Source: JBFMAI01 sp964462635 (GTDB lineage: Bacteria > Planctomycetota > Phycisphaerae > UBA1845 > Fen-1342). From it: a stretch of 20,228 bases of DNA. A program made the position numbers and the translations under genes. The stretch spans positions 1 through 20,228 of the forward strand of contig CAYWYJ010000066.1 of the NCBI GenBank assembly GCA_964462635.1, written 5' to 3'. Shown here in pieces: positions 7,803 to 15,800 of this stretch. The notes below the pieces were generated by a model. It saw only the letters and a list, made by a program, of their open reading frames with translations, ran no database searches and was not told where the DNA came from. Within the stretch, counting starts at the first letter, position 1. The number at the start of each line of letters is the position of its first letter.

Positions 7803-7888
7803 CTGAGCGGCGCCGGTGGGTCGCTTCCGGCCGGCGGCGCGGTAGGATGGCCAGGCAGCGAGCCGAAGACGCGGCCTGAAGGTGGACG

Positions 7889-9085
7889 GTGAGCATCTTG
7901 CGCTTCGCGTCAAAGGCGGCCGGCGTGGTCACGGGCGGGCTGCTGACGGCCGTGAGCTGGGGCCAATCACCGACCGCGCTCGACGAGCTGAAGACCTGGC
8001 ACGACAAGCTGGCGCGTCCGAATGTCGTGGCGTCGGTCGAGGACGGGCGTCAGGCCCGGGCGAAGCTCGCCGAGTGGAACCTCCCGGTGCCGGAGCTCAC
8101 CCCGGAGCAGCGCGGCCAATGGCTGCGTCTGGTGCTGCACGCGGCGCTGGCCGTCGGCGACGCGGCCAAGGCGGCCGAAGTCCTGCCGGAGCTGGAGCAA
8201 CGCTTCCCCGACGCCCGCGACACGCTGCGGGCCGCGTGGCTGGTCGCCGGCGCCACCGGCGACGCCGAAAAAGCCCAGCGGACTCTGGGCAAGTTAAAGC
8301 AAGCCGAGTTGGCCGGAGAGGCCGCCATCGCCCGCCGGACGCAGCGGCTGGCGCTGATTGGGCAGGCGGCGCCGGACGTGCAGGTCGCCACGGAGGGTGG
8401 GCCGTCGGCGGCCCTGCGGGCGCGTGACGGGGCGGTCCTCATCCTCGACTTGTGGACGCTGCGCGACAAGCCGAGCGCGCGGCAGGTGAAAACGCTGCGC
8501 GATTTGCACGAGCAATACTCCCGCCGGCCGAATGTGGAGTTCCTCGGCATCAACAGCGATCCGCCGGCGGATCTGGAAGCCGCGAAGGCGTTCGCGCGCG
8601 ACAGCGGTTACACGTGGCCGCAGCATTACGAGCAGGCCGCGGGCGAAGCCCCCCTGAGTGACCGGGCGTTCCGCGTGGCGTCGCGGCCCTGGCACGTCCT
8701 GATCGACGGCGAGGGGAATGTCCGCGCGGTCGGGGTGGCGGGGGAACCGGAGTTCGAGTACGCCGTCCGGGCCGCGGTCGCCGAGGCCCACGGTGAATAC
8801 GCCGTGGTCCGCCCCAGGACCGTCGAGGGTCATGTGGCGGAAGCTCCGCCCGCCGTCCGTCCGGCGGGGGCCGCGCACGCGGAGGCCGGTCAGCCGACGG
8901 AGGCTTACGTTCCCAAGAGCGACCTGCCGCACAACGAGGAGGCCAAGCGCTTGCTCGACCAGGCCCGCGTGTACCTCAAGACGGGGCGTAAGACGGACGC
9001 GAAGAAGTTGCTCCAGGAGATTGTCGATAAGTACCCGGGAACCTACGAGGCCCGCGAGGCCGAAGAGCGGTTGCAGGCGTTGTAG
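7889..9085 (+). CDS. Secreted thioredoxin-fold protein without CXXC, with flanking helical repeats
   Basis: A 398-residue exported protein. A signal peptide spans about residues 1-25 (AAGVVTGGLLTAVSWGQ). Residues about 30-150 are helical and TPR-like. Residues about 155-295 resemble a TlpA/ResA thioredoxin domain: IGQAAPDVQV at its start, VLILDLWT where the first core strand and active site belong, FLGINSDPP, a cis-proline-type segment SRPWHVLIDGEGNV, and a short C-terminal strand. At the active site, WTLRDK (189-194) replaces WCxxC, and the whole protein appears to have no cysteine, so it cannot act as a disulfide oxidoreductase. A last TPR-like hairpin (EAKRLLDQARVYLKTGR) ends the protein. 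The GTG start is chosen for the GAAGGTGG just upstream. The trpE-like gene follows after 23 bases, so they are likely cotranscribed. Likely role: a binding or scaffold protein; target unknown. Confidence 0.75.
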   Translation: MSILRFASKAAGVVTGGLLTAVSWGQSPTALDELKTWHDKLARPNVVASVEDGRQARAKLAEWNLPVPELTPEQRGQWLRLVLHAALAVGDAAKAAEVLPELEQRFPDARDTLRAAWLVAGATGDAEKAQRTLGKLKQAELAGEAAIARRTQRLALIGQAAPDVQVATEGGPSAALRARDGAVLILDLWTLRDKPSARQVKTLRDLHEQYSRRPNVEFLGINSDPPADLEAAKAFARDSGYTWPQHYEQAAGEAPLSDRAFRVASRPWHVLIDGEGNVRAVGVAGEPEFEYAVRAAVAEAHGEYAVVRPRTVEGHVAEAPPAVRPAGAAHAEAGQPTEAYVPKSDLPHNEEAKRLLDQARVYLKTGRKTDAKKLLQEIVDKYPGTYEAREAEERLQAL

Positions 9086-9108
9086 CCGCGGACCACGGGC
9101 GGCGGACG

Positions 9109-10635
9109 ATGACGGGCGTCACCCCGAGTTTCGACGAGTTCAGCCGGTTGGCCGAGCGGTACGGCCATGTGCCGCTGGTGGCCACGCTGATCTTCGACGA
9201 CCTCACGCCCCTGTCCGCCTTCGCCCGGCTCCAGGCCGACTCGCAACGGGCCTTTCTGCTCGAAAGCGTGGTCGGCGGGGAAAGCGTGGCGCGCTACTCC
9301 TTTGTCGGCGCCGACCCGGCCCACACCTTCGAAGTCACCCGCGACCGCCTCCGCCTCCACGAGCACCGCACGGCCCACGTCGACGAGCAGCCGACGACCG
9401 ATCCGCTGGCCGATCTCGACCACCTGCTGCGGCGGCACCATTCGCCCACGTTGCCCGGGCTGCCGCACTTTCTGGGCGGTGCCGTCGGCTACGCCGCCTA
9501 CGACACGGTCCGCTACTACGAGCCCCTGCCCGCCGCCCCGCCGGACGATCGCGGCCTGCCCGACCTGCTGTTTGATCTCTATGAATCGCTCGTCATCTTC
9601 GATCATGTGGGCAAGCTGGTGCGGGTCGTGGCCCACGCGGAGGTGCCGCCGGCCGCCGGCGCCGGCGAGTTGCGGCACACCTACCGGACGGCGGTCGAGC
9701 GGATCGAGTGGCTGATCGAGCGGTTGGGCTGGGCGTTTGCGCTGGAGCCGGCGCGGGTGGCGTTGCCGGAGCCGCCGACCCAGAACCACACCAGCAATCT
9801 CACTGCCACGGATTTCGACGGCATCGTGGCCCGCTGTCAGGCGGCGATTGCCGCCGGTCAGGTGACCCAGGTCGTGCCGTCGCAGCGGTTGCTGGTGGAG
9901 ACGGCGGCCGAGCCGCTGAACATTTATCGTGCCCTGCGTGTGATCGACCCCTCGCCGTTCATGTTCTATCTGAAGGGGCCGCGCCTCACCGTGCTCGGCG
10001 CCAGCCCGGAGATGATGTGCCGCGTCGAGGACGGGGTGGTGACGACGCGCCCGCTGGCCGGCACGCGCCGCCGCGGGGCCACGCCCGAGGAGGACGAGCA
10101 GCACCGGGCGGAACTGCTGGCCGACCCGCGGGAACGGGCCGGCCACGAGACCCGTGTGGACCTCAGCCGCCGCGACCTCGAGCGCGTGTCCCGGCCGGGG
10201 ACGGTGCGGGTTCGCCGGCCCATGACGGCGGAGGTCTACAGCCGGGCGATCCACCTCTCCAGCACGTTGAGCGGCGTCTTGCGCGCGGGATTGACGGCGC
10301 TGGACGCGCTGCGAGCGGTCCTGCCGGTCGGCGCCGTGTGCGGCGCTCCCAAGCTCCCGGCGATGGAACTCGTGGATGCGTGCGAGCCGACGCGGCGCGG
10401 CCCGTTCGGCGGCGCGGTCGGTTACGTGGACTTCGCCGGTCACCTGGACTCGTGCATCGCGGTGCGCACCCTCGTGGTCCAGCCCGCGGGCAACGAGCGG
10501 CACAAGGCGTGGGTGCAGGCCGGCACGCCGGTCTTTGCCGACACCGCGCCGCAAGAGGCGTACGAGCGGGCCCTCACACGCGCGAGCAGCCTGCTCAGCG
10601 CCATCCACGTGGCCGAAGAGCGGTTCGTCATATGA
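9109..10635 (+). CDS. Anthranilate synthase component I homologue (chorismate-binding), divergent active site
   Basis: A 508-residue member of the TrpE/PabB family; TrpE makes anthranilate from chorismate and ammonia. The N-terminal domain keeps the tryptophan-feedback motif FLLES (Leu50-Ser53) followed by GGESVARYSFVG. The C-terminal domain has GASPE (297-301), RPLAGTRRRG, His346, EPTRRGPFGGAVGY and SCIAVRT. Several conserved positions differ: the usual LGRND-LGRV is LSRRDLERV (352-360), AGT(V/L)SGAPK is VGAVCGAPK (407-415), QAGAG is QAGTP (470-474), and the final PxxExxE-type glutamates are replaced in PQEAYER (481-487). The frame is intact and length is normal. Either activity is altered or lost, or this is a paralogue of a true TrpE elsewhere. 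No trpG or other trp gene adjoins. It follows the thioredoxin-fold gene by 23 bases; a 10-bp palindrome CGACCGGTCG (10636-10645) follows its stop codon. Confidence 0.85.
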   Translation: MTGVTPSFDEFSRLAERYGHVPLVATLIFDDLTPLSAFARLQADSQRAFLLESVVGGESVARYSFVGADPAHTFEVTRDRLRLHEHRTAHVDEQPTTDPLADLDHLLRRHHSPTLPGLPHFLGGAVGYAAYDTVRYYEPLPAAPPDDRGLPDLLFDLYESLVIFDHVGKLVRVVAHAEVPPAAGAGELRHTYRTAVERIEWLIERLGWAFALEPARVALPEPPTQNHTSNLTATDFDGIVARCQAAIAAGQVTQVVPSQRLLVETAAEPLNIYRALRVIDPSPFMFYLKGPRLTVLGASPEMMCRVEDGVVTTRPLAGTRRRGATPEEDEQHRAELLADPRERAGHETRVDLSRRDLERVSRPGTVRVRRPMTAEVYSRAIHLSSTLSGVLRAGLTALDALRAVLPVGAVCGAPKLPAMELVDACEPTRRGPFGGAVGYVDFAGHLDSCIAVRTLVVQPAGNERHKAWVQAGTPVFADTAPQEAYERALTRASSLLSAIHVAEERFVI

Positions 10636-10665
10636 CGACCGGTCGGCGGTCGGGGAGGCGGGCCC

Positions 10666-11295
10666 CTACTTCAGCTCGACGTTCCAGTAGGCGAAGTTCA
10701 GGAATTGCTTCCAACTGGCGTACTTGGAGTCGGAGAGCTTGATCGTCAGCACCGGGGAGCGCCGCGGCCGGGCGGGCGGCGCGATGAGCTTCATGTGCGC
10801 TTGTTCGGGCGTCCGGCCGCCCTTCTTCACATTGCAGCGGACACACGCGCAGACGATGTTCTCCCACGAGTTCGTCCCGCCCTGCGACCGCGGCACGACG
10901 TGGTCCAGGCTGAGCTCGCTCGTGGGGCAACGCTTGCCGCAGTACTGGCAGCGGTTCTGGTCGCGCGCGAACAGGTTCCGCCGGTTCAGCTTCACCGCCG
11001 TCCGCGGCAGGTGCTCGTAGCCGAGCAGGCGGATGATCTTCGGCACCGCGATCTGGAACCGCACGGTGCGGATCCAGTCGTGGCGCTCCGGCTCGAACCG
11101 CTGCTTCGCCGCGCTGACCTCCACCCAGTCATCGAAGTCGTACGCGAGGTACTGGCCGTCGTCCACCGCGACGACTTCCGCCAGATCGCGATACAGCAGG
11201 GTCATCGCCCGCCGCGCGCTGACCACCCGCACCGCCATGTACAGGCGGTTGAGCAGCAGGACGCTCGCCGACAGCGGGGACTCCACGGCAACCAT
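10666..11295 (-). CDS. HNH endonuclease family protein
   Basis: A 209-residue protein with an McrA-type HNH nuclease domain. The zinc-finger pairs are CQYC (Cys116, Cys119) and CVRC (Cys151, Cys154), enclosing the catalytic LSLDHVVPRSQGG (Asp131-His132) and the NSWENIVCACVRCN segment with Asn146. HNH domains cut DNA using one metal ion. The first 100 residues (LLLNRLYMAVRVVSARRAMTLLY) form a conserved N-terminal domain often seen in chromosomal, stand-alone HNH proteins of planctomycetes and Bacteroidetes whose function is unknown. There is no restriction methyltransferase, phage gene or intron nearby, so a house-keeping or repair-like role is more likely than restriction. GGAGGT lies three bases before the ATG. 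It is divergent from the glutamine synthetase homologue and converges on the trpE-like gene with a 30-base gap. Confidence 0.88.
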   Translation of the reverse strand: MVAVESPLSASVLLLNRLYMAVRVVSARRAMTLLYRDLAEVVAVDDGQYLAYDFDDWVEVSAAKQRFEPERHDWIRTVRFQIAVPKIIRLLGYEHLPRTAVKLNRRNLFARDQNRCQYCGKRCPTSELSLDHVVPRSQGGTNSWENIVCACVRCNVKKGGRTPEQAHMKLIAPPARPRRSPVLTIKLSDSKYASWKQFLNFAYWNVELK

Positions 11296-11351
11296 CGTAC
11301 CTCCGGACGCACCGCGACTTGCTCATCGGGTCGCTCACGGTGCCCGTCTCC

Positions 11352-11381
11352 ATTCTAAGCGTGTGAGGCCCGGCATCGCAA
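11352..11381 (-). promoter_or_regulatory. Promoter of the HNH gene
   Basis: On the minus strand TTGCGA (11376-11381) is separated by 18 bases from TAGAAT (11352-11357). This gives a leader of about 50 nt before the ATG at 11295. The element has the same form as the rpsA promoter in this window. Confidence 0.5.
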
Positions 11382-11405
11382 GGTGCGCCGCCGCCGCGCT
11401 CCCGT

Positions 11406-11434
11406 TTGGCGCCGCGTCGCCGGCGACGGAGAAT
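11406..11434 (+). promoter_or_regulatory. Promoter of the glutamine synthetase homologue
   Basis: TTGGCG (11406-11411) and GAGAAT (11429-11434) are separated by exactly 17 bases. Transcription would begin near 11441, leaving a 20-nt leader that contains the GAGGTGA ribosome-binding site before the ATG at 11461. The two divergent promoters in this interval lie about 25 bases apart, so a single regulator could act on both. Confidence 0.5.
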
Positions 11435-11460
11435 GCCGACCGGCCCCACGAGGTGACGCC

Positions 11461-12846
11461 ATGAACATCGACGAGTTCTTCGCCGCGGCTGCGGCCCAGC
11501 AGGTCGAGCTCGTGGACTTGCGCTACACGCTGTTTCCCGGCGTCCGCCGGCACCGCACTGTGGTCCTGAGTGAGCTGAAGCAGGACTGCGGCCCGGGTCG
11601 CGTCGCGGGCGCGGGCGCGTTGCTGCGGGACGGCCGGCGGCTTCTTGTTCCGGACCCCGACGCCGCCTTCCTCGATCCCTTCTGTCAACACCCGACGCTC
11701 GTGGCGACCTGTGACGTCAACGACGCGCTCACCGGCCAGTCCGATCCCGACGACCTCCGGGCGGTCGCCCGTCGGGCGCAGTCGCACCTGCAATCGACCG
11801 GCGTGGCCGATCGCGCGGACTTCGCGCCGCGGGTCGAGTTCTTTGTGTTTGACCAGGCGGTCTATGACCAGTCCATCAACGCCGCCCGCTACTTCGTGGA
11901 CTCACGCGAGGGGGCCTGGCGGCGCGGCCGGGACGACCCCGACAACCTCGGCCTGCAACCGCGGCCGGGCGCCGCCGGCGGCCTCCTGCCCCCCGCCGAC
12001 AGTCTGCACAACTTGCGCAGCGAGATGCTGGCGGCGCTGTCCGCGTGCGGCGTGCCGGTCGGGGGCCACCAGCGTGCGACGGCCACCGGCGGCCAGGCCG
12101 CGCTCGCGCTACGGCCGGCCCCGCTGCCGGCGGCGGCCGACGCCCTGACGACGACGAAGTACATCGTCCGCAGTGTGGCCGCTCGCCACGGCAAGGTGGT
12201 CACCTTCATGCCGAAGCCGCTGTTCGGCGACGAGGGGAGCGGGATGCCCACGCGCCTCGCCTTGTGGCGCGACGGCCGGCCGCTGTTTCCCGAGCGTTCG
12301 CCCGCCGTGCTGTCCGACGTCGGACGTTGGGCGCTGGGGGGGCTGCTGACCCACATGCGGAGTCTCCTCGCTTTCGTCTGCCCCACGACCAATAGCTACA
12401 AGCGGCTGGTTCCGGACGCTGGCGCCCCGACGCGCTGCGCCTGGTCTCACGATGACGTCACCGCGGCCGTCCGCGCCCCGTTGATGGACCCGGACTGCGC
12501 GGCCGATTGGCTCGATGTCCGCACGCCGGACCCGAGCTGCGATGCTTACCTGGCTTACAGCGCGATGTTGATGGCGGTCCTGGACGGCATCGCGCACCAT
12601 CGGGAGCCGGGGGCCGCGATCGACGTGCCGGCCGAAGCCTCAACGCCAGCCTCGGAGCCGATCCTGCCCCGCTCGCTCGACGAGGCCCTGAGAGCGCTCG
12701 AGACGGACCACGCTTACCTGCTTGAGGGCGGCGTGTTCACGACCGACCTCGTTCAGCGGTGGGTCACCCACAAGTGGGAAAACGAGATTCGCCCCGTGCA
12801 ACGCCGGCCGCACCCCCACGAGTTCTGCCTCTACTTCGACGCGTAG
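11461..12846 (+). CDS. Type I glutamine synthetase homologue lacking most catalytic residues
   Basis: A 461-residue protein alignable along its whole length with GlnA, which makes glutamine from glutamate, ammonia and ATP. Shared blocks are EFFVFD, SREGAW, GLLPPADSLHNLRSEM, VVTFMPKPLFGDEGSGM, PTTNSYKRLVP, VRTPDPSCDAYL and the C-terminal PHPHEFCLYFDA. The metal and substrate residues are largely gone compared with E. coli GlnA from memory: Glu129 is Arg124 (Glu131 kept as Glu126), Glu212 and Glu220 are Ala206 and Ala214, His269 is Pro263, flap Glu327 is Gly321, Arg339 is Val333, Glu357 is Asp352; Arg344 and Arg359 are kept. The adenylylation Tyr397 loop is missing. The frame is intact, with GAGGTGA four bases before the ATG and a good promoter, so it appears to be expressed. 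A non-catalytic, perhaps regulatory, GS-like protein is the likeliest reading. The ATG at 11461 is preferred to an upstream in-frame start because it matches the GS N-terminus. Confidence 0.85.
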   Translation: MNIDEFFAAAAAQQVELVDLRYTLFPGVRRHRTVVLSELKQDCGPGRVAGAGALLRDGRRLLVPDPDAAFLDPFCQHPTLVATCDVNDALTGQSDPDDLRAVARRAQSHLQSTGVADRADFAPRVEFFVFDQAVYDQSINAARYFVDSREGAWRRGRDDPDNLGLQPRPGAAGGLLPPADSLHNLRSEMLAALSACGVPVGGHQRATATGGQAALALRPAPLPAAADALTTTKYIVRSVAARHGKVVTFMPKPLFGDEGSGMPTRLALWRDGRPLFPERSPAVLSDVGRWALGGLLTHMRSLLAFVCPTTNSYKRLVPDAGAPTRCAWSHDDVTAAVRAPLMDPDCAADWLDVRTPDPSCDAYLAYSAMLMAVLDGIAHHREPGAAIDVPAEASTPASEPILPRSLDEALRALETDHAYLLEGGVFTTDLVQRWVTHKWENEIRPVQRRPHPHEFCLYFDA

Positions 12847-12875
12847 GCGGACGCCGGAGCGTTGTGATCGTCGTC

Positions 12876-15800
12876 TCACGACGGAGCGGGGCAATCCAGG
12901 GTCGCCCCGAGGGCCGCGTTCAGTTGCTCCAGCCGGCGGACCGTCTCGTGGTCGCCGGCATCGCGGGCCTGGCAGTACGCCTCCTGCGCGGCCAGCCGCA
13001 GCTCCGCGTCCGGCACCGCGCAGAACGCGGCCCACGCCTGCTCGTCCGACACCAGCAGCGGGGCCAACGCGATCAGCACCTTGAGCGCCTCCCGCCGTGG
13101 CGGCCGGCCCGGCGTCTCCAGCTCCCGCCGCAGCCGACCCAGCACGTTGTATTCGAGCAGTTGCCGCAGGCGCATCTGCCCGTGCTGCGGCAGCAACCGG
13201 TCGAGTTCGGGCACGGCGCGGGCCGCGCGGTCCGCGTCGCGCAGGGCCACAGCCCGGGAGAGCAGGGCATCGAACCCGGCCTCGCCAATGCCGCGCCCCG
13301 GCCCCGCGGCCTCCAGGCCGGCCACAAGCTCGAACGTCTCATCCCACTGCGTTGGTGAACCGACCAGGTCGATGGCATCGCGCAGCAGCGCGACGACGGC
13401 GGTCGGGTCCCCGTACAGCCGCAGGACGCCCGTCAGCGCCGGCCCGACCTCGGCCAGACGCCGCTCCCGCACGGCCGTGCGCCCGCGCTGGAGGGCCGCC
13501 TGTTGAGCTTGCTCCAGCCGCCGGCGGCCGGGACGACCCTCGTAGAGTTCATCCATGTCGCCCGCGATCAAGCGGGCGTCCTCCCAGCTTCCTGCCGTGA
13601 GAGCACGCTCCAGGAGTGCTTCCCATTGCGGGCGGGCCTGGGTCGTGGCTTCGCCCCGCAGCTCCGCCGCGGCCCGCAGGTCGCGCCGGGCCGCCGCCAG
13701 ATCGCCGGCCGCGGCGGCCGTCTCCGCTCGGGCGGGCAGACCGTTGGCGAAGCTGCGAATGCGCGCCGTGCCGGACAGCACGTTGGGGTCAAGCTGGTCC
13801 AAGCGCCGGGCATACTGCCACGCCTGCGCCCAAGCCTGCTGTTGCAGGGCCGCGTCGAGTTGCAGCCACCACAGCCGCCGACACGTCTCCCGCGTGGCCA
13901 AGCGGGCCAGCGGCCGGTCCTCCGCCAGCGATTGCTCCACGGCCCGCAGCGAGCTCGCCCAATCCTCCGGCAGGCTCGCCTCCAGACTTTGCGCCTCCAA
14001 CCCGCCGATGATCGTGTCCACACGCCGCCGCAGGTCCGCGTCGGCGTCGTCGGTCGCCGGGCCGAAGCGGGCCATCTGCTCGACGGCGGTGATTGCCTCC
14101 CGCCATTGCCGCTGCTCGATCGCGCGCGCGTAGGTGCGGCCGACCAGTTCCAACAGCAGACCTTCCGGCGTGGACTGAGCGAGCGACGCCAGCACCACCG
14201 CCCACCGGCGTGCGTCCCGAAACTGCGGATCATCCCGCAGACGTTGCTGCAACTCGGCGGTCAGTTGCTCGAACACGGCCTGAACGCCGGCCTGCCGCCC
14301 GCCAAGCTGCGCGTAAGAATCAAGGTACTCCACCGCCCCGGACGGGTCGCCCTGCTGCACCGCGGCGGCGGCCAACTGCGGCAACCGCCGGTATTGCCAC
14401 TGCCGCACGCCCACGTACGGCCCCACCAGGAGAAGCACGACGCCGACGCCCACCGCGATCATCGTGCGGCGTTGCCGCGCGCGGGCCGCCCGCTCCCGCC
14501 GCGCCGCCTCCTCTTCCTCCCGCCGCTGCTGCGCGAGGATCCCCTGGTAGCGTTCTTCGACCTGGGCCCGCAGCCGATCGATGATCTGCCGGGCCCGCGC
14601 CGTGGTGCAGCGCTCGTGCAGCCGGTCCAGTTGCGACAGGGTGACCACGGGGGACTGCCCGTCCGGCCCGCGTTGCAACTCCTGCAACGCCGGCACAAGC
14701 TGGGCCATCTCCATCCCCTCCATGATCTGCTGCAACTCCTGCTCGGAGGCCCAGGAACGGCCGGCGGCGTGCGCCTCACTGAAGCGAATGTGGGCGAGGT
14801 TGTAGTCCTGACGGCGGTACGCCTCCACCGCGGCCTGCATCAGCCCTTGCAGCCACTGCCGGCGGGCCTGCGGGATCAGCCATTTCAGCGCGGTGGCCTC
14901 GGCGTTGTGCGGGTCGATCCGCAGGACCTGGGCGCACTTCTCCTCGGCCGTGTCAAAGTGGTACGTCTTGATGTCGTTGCGCGCCGTCGTCAGCAGCGTC
15001 ACGATCTGTCGGGCCTGGAGCTCCTCCTCGCACTTGCGAATCTGCGCCGTGGCCTCACGATCTCCCGGCGAGATGGTCAGCAGCTCCCGCCACGCGTCGA
15101 CCGCCTTGCGCAACGCCCCCGTCGCCGCCAGGCTGTTGGCCTGCGTGCGCAACTGGGTCATCCGTTCCAGGCGGTGCCGCAAGTCCGCCGCGGCCCGGCG
15201 GGCATCGGCGTGCTCCGGCTCCAGTTCCAGCACCGCCTCGTACTGCCGCAGGGCCTGGTCATCCAACCCGCGGTAGTGCAGGTCGCGGGCGCTCTCCAGC
15301 AACTCGGTCACCTGCCGGGCCCGCTGTAATGCGAACCCGCACGCCCCGCAGAACTCCACGTCGCTGGCGATCTGGCGGCCGCATTGCGGGCAGGCCACCA
15401 GACGTGCCGGCGCGACCTCCGTCTGCGCGGCCACCACGATGTTCCCCAGCGCGGCCGCCAGGTCCTCCGCGCTCGCGTACCGGCGCGCCGGATCATGGTC
15501 GAGCGCCTTGTGCAACACGGGGCGGATCGGCGGCGGCAGTTCGGCTTCGGGCGACTCGCCCGGGGCGTGCCCGGTTAGGGCAAAGTGCAGGGTGGCGGCC
15601 AGCGCGTACAGGTCGGCCTGAGCATCCGGGAGCTGCGCGCCGCGGGCCACCTCGGGCGGTGCGTATTTCGCCGGGTCCCCGACCTCGGGTCTGCCGGGCA
15701 GATCGCGGATCAGCCAGCCGAGCCCGAAATCGACCAGCTTGGCGACCCCGTCCTCCCCGACCAACACGTTGCCCGGCCGGATGTCGCCGTGAACCACGCC

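Noticed and set aside
9043..10608. 521-codon open frame opposite the TrpE-like gene
   Set aside because: It covers a protein with clear family blocks on the other strand and has an Arg/His/Gly-rich composition.
13503..15329. 608-codon open frame opposite the kinase repeats
   Set aside because: It mirrors the Gln/Ala/Arg-rich helical repeats of the kinase and gives a Leu/Arg/His/Gln string without recognisable domains.
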